From positions 1,554,001-1,618,000 of the forward strand of contig NZ_CP047095.1 of NCBI RefSeq assembly GCF_009806575.1: a stretch of 64,000 nt of DNA. Direction: 5' to 3'. Positions 1 to 8,459 of the stretch are shown piece after piece (positions within the stretch are counted from its first letter, which is position 1; each line of letters opens with the position of its first letter). Made by a program: the position numbers and the translations under genes. The notes beneath the pieces were generated by a model that searched no databases, was not told the DNA's origin, and saw only the letters and a list, made by a program, of their open reading frames with translations. The DNA is from Rossellomorea marisflavi (GTDB lineage: Bacteria > Bacillota > Bacilli > Bacillales > Bacillaceae_B).

Positions 1-170
1 GATGAATCGAGGATGTCATAGGTGCGGGGGGAACTGAAGACGCTGTCCCCTTCGCTTTCGTGGATCAAAAGTCCATCTTCTCCCTGCATGAGGACCATCT
101 TCTCCCCTGGATGATCGTCTTTGATCGTCTTAAGGAAATCGTGGGTCCCTGTCGTCATATAAATCTTCAT
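1..170 (-). CDS. hmoB: haem-degrading monooxygenase HmoB (YhgC), partial
   Basis: The N-terminal 56 residues are present; the rest lies beyond the left edge. The start MKIYMTTGTHDFLK and the segment LMQGEDGLLIHES closely resemble the beginning of B. subtilis HmoB (YhgC), an antibiotic-biosynthesis-monooxygenase-fold enzyme that opens the haem ring and releases iron in the cytoplasm. I chose the ATG at 170 because an AGAGGTG ribosome site lies six bases upstream; an ATG two codons earlier sits directly on that site. The gene diverges from hemE, so haem breakdown and haem synthesis flank one 290-bp intergenic region. In B. subtilis pbpF lies between the two; here it does not. The catalytic part cannot be inspected. 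Confidence 0.85.
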   Translation of the reverse strand, partial: MKIYMTTGTHDFLKTIKDDHPGEKMVLMQGEDGLLIHESEGDSVFSSPRTYDILDS

Positions 171-457
171 GTCCATCACCTCTAGCGATATAGTTACCTT
201 CTATTATACCCTTCCCTAAAACCGTTTGCATGTAACATGAAGAGGGAAATGTTTTATAAAACGATGGTGTAGGCGTGAAAATCGGCAATTTTATGACAGT
301 TGGCACGTAAATCTATACTTTCAGACTGAAAACGTCTATAGTAGTGAGGTTGAGAACATCTGCACTTATGAAAACTCTTACATAATCGTTGGAATCAAAC
401 TTATTTAGGCTACACTATACATAATGGATGTACGAGGAAAGGTGGACGAACAAGGGT

Positions 458-1489
458 ATGAAAGCAATGAATGATACGCTGCTGCGTGCAGCAAGGGGAG
501 AAGAAACGGAGCATACTCCGGTATGGTTCATGAGACAGGCTGGACGTTCCCAGCCAGAATACAGGGCAATCAAAGAGAAATATTCTCTGTTTGAGATCAC
601 TCATCAGCCTGAACTCTGCGCATATGTGACGAGACTTCCGGTCGAGCAATATGATGTGGATGCGGCCATCCTTTACAAGGATATCATGTCACCACTGCCA
701 TCGATCGGGGTGGATGTAGAGATCAAGACGGGAATCGGTCCGGTCATCGACCAACAGATCCGCTCCATGTCGGATGTGGAGAAACTCGGTGAAATCCATC
801 CGGAAGAGGACGTTCCGTACGTTCTTGATACGATCCGACTGCTGACAACCGAGCAGCTGTCGGTTCCCCTGATCGGATTTGCAGGGGCGCCGTTCACCAT
901 GGCAAGCTACATGATCGAGGGAGGGCCATCAAAGAATTATAATAAGACGAAGGCCTTCATGTATGAACAGCCTCAAAGCTGGTTCGCCCTCATGGACAAA
1001 CTGTCTGACATGACGATCACGTATGGGAAATCACAGATCAAGGCAGGAGCATCGGCGTTCCAGATTTTTGATTCCTGGGTCGGTTCACTGAATGTACAGG
1101 ATTACCGTTATTTCATAAAGCCTTATATGGAGCGCATCTTCAATGAATTGAAAGAATCCGGTGTTCCCCTAATCCTCTTCGGGGTGGGTGCGAGTCATCT
1201 GGCAAGGGAATGGCATGACCTGCCGGTGGACGTCGTCGGTCTGGACTGGAGACTATCCATCAAGGAAGCAAGGGGAATGGGGCTTACGAAGACCCTTATG
1301 GGTAATCTTGATCCTGCGATCCTCCTTGCACCATGGGAAGTCATCGAAGAGCGTACAAAAGCGATACTGGATCAAGGCATGGAACTGCCTGGCCATATCT
1401 TCAACCTGGGGCACGGAGTGTTCCCTCAGGTGAATCCGGACACATTGAAGAGGCTCGCTGCCTTTGTGCACGACTATAGTTCGAGATAA
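458..1489 (+). CDS. hemE: uroporphyrinogen decarboxylase HemE
   Basis: The enzyme decarboxylates uroporphyrinogen III to coproporphyrinogen III in the cytoplasm. About 343 residues match the family length. Signatures near the N-terminus include [16 protein letters not shown] and [19 protein letters not shown], and NLGHGVFP lies near the C-terminus; all are diagnostic of HemE. The start is uncertain: the frame is open from 428, but similarity to family members begins at about 458 ([15 protein letters not shown]), and an ATG at 467 is also possible with AAGGG upstream. It is the first gene of hemE-hemH-hemY, the order seen in B. subtilis, where the pathway runs through coproporphyrin. Confidence 0.97.
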   Translation: MKAMNDTLLRAARGEETEHTPVWFMRQAGRSQPEYRAIKEKYSLFEITHQPELCAYVTRLPVEQYDVDAAILYKDIMSPLPSIGVDVEIKTGIGPVIDQQIRSMSDVEKLGEIHPEEDVPYVLDTIRLLTTEQLSVPLIGFAGAPFTMASYMIEGGPSKNYNKTKAFMYEQPQSWFALMDKLSDMTITYGKSQIKAGASAFQIFDSWVGSLNVQDYRYFIKPYMERIFNELKESGVPLILFGVGASHLAREWHDLPVDVVGLDWRLSIKEARGMGLTKTLMGNLDPAILLAPWEVIEERTKAILDQGMELPGHIFNLGHGVFPQVNPDTLKRLAAFVHDYSSR

Positions 1490-1577
1490 CCGATCTGCCA
1501 AGCACTATTTTTGGTATTAATGATACAAACATGGCACAATATTCACAGATAAGTTATCAACTAAGAGGTGAAGAAGT

Positions 1578-2506
1578 ATGTCAAAGAAAAAAATGGGTCT
1601 CCTCGTCATGGCCTACGGGACCCCATATAAAGAAGAAGATTTAGAACGGTATTACACGCATATCCGTCACGGAAGGACTCCATCAAGTGAACTTCTTGAA
1701 GACCTCCGCAGTCGATATGAAGCAATCGGGGAATCTCTCCTTTGGCGAAGATCACCCTGGATCAGGCCAAAAGCCTTGAAGAACATTTGAATGGTATTCA
1801 GGACGAGATCGAATTCAAGATGTATCTCGGCTTGAAGCATATCGAACCGTTCGTGGAAGATGCTGTCGAACAGATGCATCAAGATGGAATTGAAGAAGCG
1901 GTGTCCATCGTACTTGCCCCTCATTTCTCAACCTTCAGTGTGAAGTCCTATAACGGCCGGGCGAAAGAAGCTGCAGAGAAACTTGGAGGACCGGTCATCA
2001 CTTCCGTTGAAAGCTGGTATGATGAACCGAAATTCATTCAGTACTGGGTGGACCGCGTGAAGGAGACCTATGCAGGCATGTCACCGGAGGAACGTGAATC
2101 GGCCGTGCTGATCGTCTCGGCACACAGCCTTCCCCAGCGCATCCTTCAATCAGGGGATCCGTATCCGCAGCAGCTTGAAGACACGGCACGTATGATTGCA
2201 GAAGGTGCCGGAGTGAAGGAGTATGCGGTCGGATGGCAGAGTGAAGGCAACACACCGGATCCTTGGATAGGCCCGGATGTACAGGATCTGACAAGGGATC
2301 TTCATAAAGAAAAAGGGTACAAAACCTTTGTCTACACTCCCGTCGGATTTGTGTCCGACCACTTGGAAGTACTATACGATAATGACTATGAATGTAAAGT
2401 GGTGACGGAAGAAATCGGTGCTGCTTACTATCGCCCGGAAATGCCGAATAGTAAGCCGGAATTCATCGACGCCCTTGCAGACGTTGTAATGAAGCACATT
2501 CAGTAG
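1578..2506 (+). pseudogene. hemH: coproporphyrin III ferrochelatase HemH (CpfC), frameshifted
   Basis: HemH inserts ferrous iron into coproporphyrin III. The start ([30 protein letters not shown], in two halves) is in one frame up to about residue 52, and the rest ([63 protein letters not shown]) continues in the +2 frame to 2506. The break is at 1728-1731, where four Gs stand in place of the five needed to read EAIGGISPLA. With one G restored the protein would be 309 residues, the normal family length, and all active-site segments would be intact. The ribosome site AAGAGGTG precedes the ATG at 1578. Loss of this enzyme would block haem formation, so an assembly error is more likely than true decay; a real frameshift cannot be excluded. 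Confidence 0.93.
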
Positions 2507-2600
2507 CTCAGGCAGTTGGACTGAGGCAGAAGGAAACCATTCCCGCAGCCCAGTCCTTCTCTGTGTTTTATGATCTTTGAATAAAAGAAGGCGATGAAGT

Positions 2601-3992
2601 ATGGCAGACAGAACGAATAAGCGGGTCGTCGTGATCGGCGGGGGCATCACCGGATTGGCGGCAACCTTTTATCTTCAAAAAGAAGCACGCGAAAAGGGGC
2701 TTCCTTATGATGTAAAACTTGTGGAGTCGACGCACAGGGTCGGCGGCAAGGTGCAGACCGTCAAAAGGGATGGGTATGTGATTGAAAAAGGCCCTGATTC
2801 CGTTTTCACGACCAATGACTCGATCCTGAAGCTGGCCGGGGAACTGGGGATCAGCGATACATTAGTGACGAATGAGAAAGGGAAGTCCTTTGTGATTGCC
2901 GGGGGCGAATTATACCCGATCCCGGGAGGTTCGATCGTAGGGATCCCTACCCAGATCGCGCCTTTTGTAACCACCAATCTTTTCTCCCTCACCGGTAAGA
3001 TGAGGGCAGCAGCAGATTTCCTCCTGCCACGGTCTCAAATGACAGAGGATCAATCACTCGGTACTTTTTTCAGGAGGAGAATGGGGGATGAAGTGGTGGA
3101 TCATCTCATTGAACCCCTTCTGACGGGCATTTTTGCAGGGGATATTGATCAGATGAGCCTGATGTCAACCTTTCCCCAATTCTATGAACTAGAACAAAAA
3201 CATCGCAGTTTGATAGCAGGAATCAAGAAGAACAGCCAGAAAGAGACGTCAGAAGGCGGATTTCTAACCTTTACCGGCGGACTGCAGTCCATGATCGACG
3301 CCCTGGAGGCGAAGATTGAACCTGGGACGGTGTACAAGAGCATGAAGGCGACCCATATCCGGAAAGAAGACAAAGGATATTCCGTCACCTTTGCCAATGG
3401 AAGCATCGAGTGCGATGCGATCATACTGGCTGCCCCTCACCATGTGGTCCAAAGACTTCTTCCCCAGGAAGAGTATCTGGAGTTTCTGAAAGAAATGCCT
3501 GCCACTTCTGTCGCCACCGTTGCCATGGGCTTCGACAATGATGCGATCAAGCAGAAAAGGGACGGCACTGAGTTCCTTGTGTCTAGAAACAGTGATTTTT
3601 CCCTCACGGCAGCCGCATGGACGCATCGAAAGTGGCCGCATACGGCACCGACGGGGAAAGCACTGATCAGGAGCTACTTAGGGAAACCAGGGGATGAAGC
3701 GATCGTGGACCTTTCAGATGATCAGATCGAGCAGATAGTCATCGAGGATCTGAACAAAATCGTGGAGTTGAAGGCGAAGCCGGAATTCACCATTGTGTCG
3801 AGATATAAACAATCCATGCCTCAATATACGGTCGGACACAGGGACCGCATCAGGGAAATGGCAAGAAAGGCGGAGGAATCCATTCCCGGTATCTTCATCA
3901 CCGGAAGCTCCTTCGAGGGACTGAGCATACCTGACTGTGTTGTGCAGGGGGAAGCGGCAGTGGAAAAGACCCTGCAATTTCTTCAAGATTGA
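2601..3992 (+). CDS. hemY: coproporphyrinogen III oxidase HemY (CgoX)
   Basis: This FAD enzyme oxidises coproporphyrinogen III to coproporphyrin III at the cytoplasmic membrane face. The 463-residue protein begins with the dinucleotide fold VVVIGGGITGLAATFYL and continues VESTHRVGGKVQT. It has the IEKGPDSVFT segment and ends with FITGSSFEGLSIPDCVVQGEAA, the C-terminal FAD motif of the family. An AAGGCG ribosome site lies seven bases before the ATG. It is the last gene of the hem operon and is followed at once by a strong hairpin terminator. Confidence 0.96.
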   Translation: MADRTNKRVVVIGGGITGLAATFYLQKEAREKGLPYDVKLVESTHRVGGKVQTVKRDGYVIEKGPDSVFTTNDSILKLAGELGISDTLVTNEKGKSFVIAGGELYPIPGGSIVGIPTQIAPFVTTNLFSLTGKMRAAADFLLPRSQMTEDQSLGTFFRRRMGDEVVDHLIEPLLTGIFAGDIDQMSLMSTFPQFYELEQKHRSLIAGIKKNSQKETSEGGFLTFTGGLQSMIDALEAKIEPGTVYKSMKATHIRKEDKGYSVTFANGSIECDAIILAAPHHVVQRLLPQEEYLEFLKEMPATSVATVAMGFDNDAIKQKRDGTEFLVSRNSDFSLTAAAWTHRKWPHTAPTGKALIRSYLGKPGDEAIVDLSDDQIEQIVIEDLNKIVELKAKPEFTIVSRYKQSMPQYTVGHRDRIREMARKAEESIPGIFITGSSFEGLSIPDCVVQGEAAVEKTLQFLQD

Positions 3993-4004
3993 TGCGTTAG
4001 CCCG

Positions 4005-4036
4005 AAAGGCCAAATCATGTCGATTTGGCCTTTTTT
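4005..4036 (+). terminator. Rho-independent terminator of the hemEHY operon
   Basis: AAAGGCCAAATC pairs with GATTTGGCCTTT around a short ATGTC loop and is followed by a run of six Ts. It begins 12 bases after the hemY stop and separates the hem genes from yhgD. Confidence 0.9.
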
Positions 4037-4092
4037 CTTTTCCTTCTTGCTAATGGTGGGCGTATATGGTAAGGTAATTAACGGCAAGAAAT

Positions 4093-4115
4093 TGACCAAA
4101 AATCAAATTTAGTCA
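4093..4115. promoter_or_regulatory. putative YhgD operator in front of yhgD
   Basis: The 23-bp sequence has TGACC at its left end and AGTCA at its right end around a 13-bp AT-rich centre. Two sequences with the same ends and the same 23-bp length lie upstream of yhgE. Its position 10 bp before the regulator's start codon suggests autoregulation by the TetR protein, which is an inference. Confidence 0.6.
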
Positions 4116-4124
4116 TTCAGTCAT

Positions 4125-4706
4125 ATGGAGGTGAAAACCATCGACCGTAAAAAACAGATCGTGGATGCAGCTACTAAATCTTTTTCGCTATTCGGGTATA
4201 AGGCAACGACCATGGACCAGGTTGCAAAGCTTGCGAATGTAGGGAAAGGGACCATCTATACGTTTTTCAGCAACAAAGAAGAGCTGTTCGATGAAATAGC
4301 GTTTTCCCTAATGGATGAAATGAAAGGCAGAGCTGAGAAAGCCATCTCTCCTACCGTCACTTTTTCCGAGAATGTTCATAATGCCCTGTTCTCTATGCTG
4401 GAATATCGGAAAGAGCATAAGCTCACCATCAAACTTTATCAGGAAGCAAGGGAAATGGGCACGCCTGCTGTCTCCGATGCCCTGCAGAAGTTGGAACAGA
4501 TGGTGGTGGAGTTCCTGAGTGAGCGGATATCAAGGGCCATCGAGTCAAAAGCGATCAAACCGTGCAACCCCGAGATGACGGCTTTCGTTATGCTGAAGCT
4601 TTATGTGGCTCTTATCTTCGATTGGGAGCGCGAACGGGGAGAACTCGATAAAGATGAAATCGCCAATCTTTTTAAGCTTTATTTGATTGAAGGGTTATCT
4701 ATTTGA
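4125..4706 (+). CDS. yhgD: TetR/AcrR-family transcriptional regulator YhgD
   Basis: This is a one-component DNA-binding repressor of 193 residues. The N-terminal TetR helix-turn-helix is clear: IVDAATKSFSLFGYKATTMD, then VAKLANVGKGTIYTFFSNKEELF. The C-terminal ligand domain is poorly conserved, as usual. The start is unclear. The ATG at 4125 has no upstream ribosome site, because the GGAGGTG at 4127-4133 lies within the first codons. That site is ideally placed for an ATC codon at 4140, and the residues following it (DRKKQIVDAA) match where homologues begin. The gene lies between hemY and yhgE, and matching operators precede both yhgD and yhgE, so it probably represses both. Confidence 0.88.
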   Translation: MEVKTIDRKKQIVDAATKSFSLFGYKATTMDQVAKLANVGKGTIYTFFSNKEELFDEIAFSLMDEMKGRAEKAISPTVTFSENVHNALFSMLEYRKEHKLTIKLYQEAREMGTPAVSDALQKLEQMVVEFLSERISRAIESKAIKPCNPEMTAFVMLKLYVALIFDWERERGELDKDEIANLFKLYLIEGLSI

Positions 4707-4731
4707 TAGTCCCTTTCTTTTGGAGTGGAAT
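4703..4731 (+). promoter_or_regulatory. possible sigma-A promoter for yhgE
   Basis: TTGATA and TGGAAT are separated by 17 bp. The -35 overlaps the yhgD stop codon and the -10 runs into the first operator, an arrangement that suits repression. The -10 is weak. Confidence 0.4.
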
Positions 4732-4753
4732 GACCAAATGAATAATATGGTCA
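4731..4753. promoter_or_regulatory. putative YhgD operator 1 upstream of yhgE
   Basis: A 23-bp inverted repeat runs from TGACCAAATG to ATGGTCA; the outer arms extend as AATGACCA and TGGTCATT. It shares its first 15 bases with operator 2, which starts 41 bp further on, about four helical turns. Confidence 0.65.
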
Positions 4754-4771
4754 TTTATTTTGCGGCCGATA

Positions 4772-4794
4772 TGACCAAATGAATAAAATAGTCA
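4772..4794. promoter_or_regulatory. putative YhgD operator 2 upstream of yhgE
   Basis: A 23-bp sequence beginning TGACCAAATGAATAA and ending TAGTCA differs from operator 1 at only two positions. It ends 22 bp before the yhgE start codon. Confidence 0.65.
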
Positions 4795-4816
4795 ATATGA
4801 ATGAGAGGGAAGCTAC

Positions 4817-7012
4817 ATGTTTAAATCTGCGGGCTCAGAATTTAAAGCCATTTTCAAAAATAAAAAATTATTGATACCGATCATCGCGGTCCTCCTCATA
4901 CCGGTCATGTACAGCGGTATGTTCCTATGGGCCTTCTGGGATCCATATGAACAGCTGAGCGATCTGCCGGTTGCCATCGTGAATAACGATGAAGGCGCCG
5001 ACTTCGAGGGGCAGTCACTTGAAATCGGTTCTGAGCTGGTCAAGAAGCTGAAAGACAGTGATCAGTTCGACTTTCACTTTGTAAATGAGAAGGATGGATA
5101 CAAAAATCTCGAGAAACAGAAATACTATATGCTGGTGGAGATTCCGAAGGACTTCTCAAAGAACGGGACGACATTGCTTGAGGAGCATCCCACAAAGCTT
5201 GCGTTGAAGTATGTACCGAATGAAAGCTTCAACTTTTTGTCCGCCCAGATCGGCGAGACTGCAATGAAAGAAATCAAAGCGAGTCTGTCCAAGTCTGTTT
5301 CTGAAACATATGCAGAAACGATGTTCGATAAAATCGGAGAGCTTGGAGACGGGTTCAAAACGGCGAGTGATTCCGCCTCTGACATTAATAAGGGGGCAGG
5401 AGATCTGGCAAAAGGGGCAGGAAGCCTCAAGGAAAACCTGACAACCCTTGCTGAAAAAAATGTGGAAATGAATAATGGTGTCGAGAAGACCCGCTCAGGT
5501 GCCAAGTCTCTGGCTGACGGTTCAAGCGAGCTGTTGGGAGGCATGGGGCAGCTTTCTGAAAACTACGGAAAACTATATAACGGATCCGAGGATATTCAGG
5601 CCGGAATCAACAGCCTGTCCTCCGGTTTGGTCCAGAGCAGTGAGGGATTGACCCAGGTGGACCAAGGCCTTCAATCCGCTATCGACAATACGGGAAAACT
5701 CCAAACGGGTGCCCAGGAACTAACAGGTAAAATCGGTGAACTGCAGGAAGGGGCGGGCAAGGTGAATACAGGTGCTGAGCAGGTTAACGCCGGTTCGAAG
5801 CAGCTGAAGGAACAGTTGACACCACTCCTTGCCACTCTCCCTGCTGAACAGAGAGCCGCTTTGGAAGGGGCATTGAACCAACTGACCGAGGGTACAGCAT
5901 CCCTTCAACAAGGAACAGGTGCCCTCCAAGAAGGAGCAGGTGCCCTTAAGACGGGAGCGGGTACGCTTGCTTCAGGACTCGGTGCCTTGAATGAAGGACA
6001 AAATTCATTGCTTTCTGGGGTGAATCAGCTTGAAAGTGGATCGGCAGCCCTCCAAGAGGGAGCGGGCAAACTTCAGGCCGGCCAAGGCGAGATCATGAGC
6101 AATTTCGCGCTCCTCAACGGAAAGCTGAATGAAGCCAGAGACGGGACTCAGCGTCTTGCTGCAGGTGCCGGAGAGTTAAGTGCCGGTATGGATCAGCTGT
6201 ATGATGGATCAAGCCAACTGACGGAAGGATCCAGACAGCTCGCAGATGGATCAGCTAAGCTGGCGGATGGATCGACTAAACTTTCTGAAGGAACCGGTGA
6301 GTACGATGAAAAACTGAAGGAAGCATCGGAAAAAGCCAACAGCGTCAAACCGAATGAAGAAACCGCCGACATGATGGCGGCTCCAGTCGATGTGAAAAAT
6401 GAAAAGATCAATCATGTACCGAACTATGGTACAGGGTTTACACCTTATTTCCTTTCACTTGGACTATTCGTCGGTGCATTGCTGATCTCAATCGTCTACC
6501 CGTTAAGGGAACCTGCAGGCATTCCTTCCAATGGAGGAAGCTGGTTCTTCGGTAAACTCATGGTCCTTGCAACCGTAGGGATCATCCAATCGATTGTAGC
6601 AGTCGCCATTCTCCTTTGGGGACTCGGGCTTGAAGTGGAAAGTGTACCGCTGTTCCTTCTATTCTCAGTGGTGACAAGTTTCACATTCCTTGCTCTTATC
6701 CAGATGCTTGTGACGATCCTTGGAGACCCGGGACGCTTCGTTGCCATCGTGATCCTGATTCTTCAATTGACTACGAGTGCAGGAACATTCCCGCTGGAAC
6801 TGATTCCTACCGCTCTTCAGCCGATCAGTGCACTATTGCCGATGACCTATTCGGTGGCAGGGTTCAAGGCGGTCATCTCAAGCGGGGATATGACGGTCAT
6901 GTGGAATAATCTCGGCATCCTCTTTGGATATGCAGCAGTATTTGCGGTGATTACGTTGACATTCTTCATTGTGAAGTTCAAGAAACAGGCAGATCAACCC
7001 GCAGAAGCATAA
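4817..7012 (+). CDS. yhgE: YhgE/Pip-family membrane protein
   Basis: This is a 731-residue integral membrane protein of the YhgE/Pip (phage infection protein) family. A transmembrane helix at about residues 17-39 is followed by a long extracellular region, then a cluster of five or six helices from about residue 530 to the end. The central region, about residues 185-500, is built from many short repeats with Gly-Ala-Gly or Asp-Gly-Ser spaced about seven to eleven residues apart (for example LKENL, LQEGAGALKTGAGTLASG), probably a long coiled stalk. Pip homologues act as phage receptors, but the cellular role is not settled. Tandem operators for the upstream TetR protein suggest drug- or metabolite-induced export. 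Placement after hemEHY raises a porphyrin or haem link, which is only inferred. Confidence 0.9.
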   Translation: MFKSAGSEFKAIFKNKKLLIPIIAVLLIPVMYSGMFLWAFWDPYEQLSDLPVAIVNNDEGADFEGQSLEIGSELVKKLKDSDQFDFHFVNEKDGYKNLEKQKYYMLVEIPKDFSKNGTTLLEEHPTKLALKYVPNESFNFLSAQIGETAMKEIKASLSKSVSETYAETMFDKIGELGDGFKTASDSASDINKGAGDLAKGAGSLKENLTTLAEKNVEMNNGVEKTRSGAKSLADGSSELLGGMGQLSENYGKLYNGSEDIQAGINSLSSGLVQSSEGLTQVDQGLQSAIDNTGKLQTGAQELTGKIGELQEGAGKVNTGAEQVNAGSKQLKEQLTPLLATLPAEQRAALEGALNQLTEGTASLQQGTGALQEGAGALKTGAGTLASGLGALNEGQNSLLSGVNQLESGSAALQEGAGKLQAGQGEIMSNFALLNGKLNEARDGTQRLAAGAGELSAGMDQLYDGSSQLTEGSRQLADGSAKLADGSTKLSEGTGEYDEKLKEASEKANSVKPNEETADMMAAPVDVKNEKINHVPNYGTGFTPYFLSLGLFVGALLISIVYPLREPAGIPSNGGSWFFGKLMVLATVGIIQSIVAVAILLWGLGLEVESVPLFLLFSVVTSFTFLALIQMLVTILGDPGRFVAIVILILQLTTSAGTFPLELIPTALQPISALLPMTYSVAGFKAVISSGDMTVMWNNLGILFGYAAVFAVITLTFFIVKFKKQADQPAEA

Positions 7013-7051
7013 TAGATAAAGAGTAGGACACATGTGTTCCTGACAAAAAAT

Positions 7052-7104
7052 ATCCGGACAATCATTCGCCTTTCTATTGAAATCGAATGAGTTCGGATTT
7101 TTTT
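7052..7104 (+). terminator. terminator after yhgE
   Basis: ATCCGGAC and TCATTCG pair with CGAATGA and TTCGGAT around a 14-base loop, and seven Ts follow. Confidence 0.75.
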
Positions 7105-7356
7105 GTCAATATGTATATGTATCCGATTCAGACTGTTGAATGCCCAAGGCGAACAGAACGACTTTGTCAAACCTATAGGGGAGTATGAAAAATCTCAGAT
7201 TTTCCTTGATTGAAGCAACAGGGTGCAGGTATGTGAAAGCCTCACTTTCTGACCTTCATAAAATGGACAAATACAGTCCTCCCACTCGGGTGTATACTAA
7301 TGGAAGGATCGATTAATACTAGAATGGAAACTATGAAGTAAAGGAGCGGATCGACC
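7105..7356. other. non-coding stretch before the YtkA-like lipoprotein gene
   Basis: Together with the preceding terminator this makes a 344-bp gap between genes. I see no conserved small gene in it on either strand. The ribosome site AAAGGAG lies just before 7357, and TATACT at 7295-7300 may be a -10 element, but no convincing -35 stands at the right distance. Confidence 0.5.
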
Positions 7357-8073
7357 ATGAAAAAAGCATGGATGATTCTGATTGGTGCTGCCATTATGTT
7401 GGCCGCATGCGGTCAAGGAAATGACACGTCGTCGGACGGCGGAGAAATGCAAAAGCCGATCGATGCCCAAATCGATATTCCTAAAGAAGCAGATAAAGGG
7501 GAGAAGGTGACCCTAGCCGTTACGGTGACCCAAGATGATAAAGCGGTGGATGATGCAGGGGAACTTGAATTTGAAGTATGGCCGAAAGATAAAAAAGAAG
7601 ATAGTGAAATGGTAGAAGCAAAACATGATAAAGAAGGACTCTATAAAGGGGAAACGACATTCGATCAGGATGGTACATATGTTGTGCAGGCTCATGTGAC
7701 CGCCCGGGATATGCATACGATGCCAAAGGAAGAAATTACGATCGGCAATGGGGGAGATCATGAGCATCACCATGAAGGAAGCGACACCTCCATCCACTTC
7801 ATGGCACCGGACGAACTGAAAGCCTCTCAAGATGAAGTCTTTACCGTTCATGTGGAAAATGACAAAAAACCATTGACCGGGGCGGAGGTAAGGCTTGAAA
7901 TTTCCCAGGAAGGCGTCGAAAAACATGAATGGATCGACGGAACAGAAAAAGGGAATGGAGAATACGAAGTGAAACACACATTCCCTGAAGCGGGGGAATA
8001 TATGGTGAAGGTCCATGTGACCAAAGGGGACGAGGTCCACGACCACATCATGGAAACCGTAAAAGTCGATTAA
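7357..8073 (+). CDS. lipoprotein with two YtkA/FixH-like domains
   Basis: The 238-residue protein begins with a lipoprotein signal (MKKAWMILIGAAIMLAACG, lipid-bearing cysteine at 18), so it should be anchored outside the membrane. Two similar beta-sandwich repeats follow, at about residues 40-127 and 145-237. Each has the pattern 'harmful or added effect, E/D-rich strands, G-x-Y' ending in YVVQAHVTARDMHTM and YMVKVHVTKGDEVHDH. They are joined by a histidine-rich linker, DHEHHHEG. YtkA/FixH-like domains often occur with copper handling, and the methionine and histidine clusters would suit copper or another soft metal; this is inferred. The gene stands alone between two terminators. Confidence 0.75.
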   Translation: MKKAWMILIGAAIMLAACGQGNDTSSDGGEMQKPIDAQIDIPKEADKGEKVTLAVTVTQDDKAVDDAGELEFEVWPKDKKEDSEMVEAKHDKEGLYKGETTFDQDGTYVVQAHVTARDMHTMPKEEITIGNGGDHEHHHEGSDTSIHFMAPDELKASQDEVFTVHVENDKKPLTGAEVRLEISQEGVEKHEWIDGTEKGNGEYEVKHTFPEAGEYMVKVHVTKGDEVHDHIMETVKVD

Positions 8074-8098
8074 GCTATCGAATAGAACAGAAAACATT

Positions 8099-8133
8099 GA
8101 AAGTGGCGCCCATACAGGGACGCCACTTTTTTC
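8099..8133. terminator. terminator between the lipoprotein gene and yhfH
   Basis: AAGTGGCG pairs with CGCCACTT around a 12-base loop and is followed by Ts. The flanking genes converge; the T tract favours the plus-strand gene. Confidence 0.85.
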
Positions 8134-8139
8134 TCTATA

Positions 8140-8274
8140 TCAATACTCGTAGTCTGTCGTGCACTTCTCGCAGTATATGCCGTAGCATTCGTGCTGTTCT
8201 TCGATTTCATCCCCGCATTGGGCACAAGACTTTGGCGGCAGGTTCCTGAAAAACTCCATAATGTTTTTTACCAT
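8140..8274 (-). CDS. yhfH: YhfH-family small zinc-finger-like protein
   Basis: This 44-residue protein has an amphipathic start (MVKNIMEFFRNLPPKSC) and two CxxC pairs, CAQC at 17-20 and CEKC at 35-38, with EEQHECYG between them. That arrangement is the signature of the Bacillus YhfH family, and the cysteines probably bind zinc. Three ATG codons lie in phase near the start. I chose 8274 because GGAAGGTG lies nine bases upstream, whereas the two earlier ATGs are too close to it. It is divergent from yhfI, as in B. subtilis. The function is unknown. Confidence 0.88.
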   Translation of the reverse strand: MVKNIMEFFRNLPPKSCAQCGDEIEEQHECYGIYCEKCTTDYEY

Positions 8275-8459
8275 GTTCATCATCACCTTCCAGGTTAGTA
8301 TCCATCCTTATTGTTATATAACTGACGGATCGATTTGTTTTATTGTATTATAACAGTATGAAAAGCGTCAACCATTTATTCAAAAATAGGCTGAAAAAAT
8401 GAAAAACTAGGCACAATGAAGTATAGTATGAGTAGCGCACAACAGAATGGAGGTACACG

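Noticed and set aside
1742-2506. Separate shorter hemH starting at the ATG at 1742
   Set aside because: There is no ribosome site, and it would lack the conserved N-terminus, which is present intact in the neighbouring frame. A frameshift explains both halves.
7513-8097. 194-codon minus-strand frame
   Set aside because: It is antisense to the YtkA-like lipoprotein and very rich in Phe, His and Ile, as expected from the complement of Glu/Lys/Met codons. It has no ribosome site.
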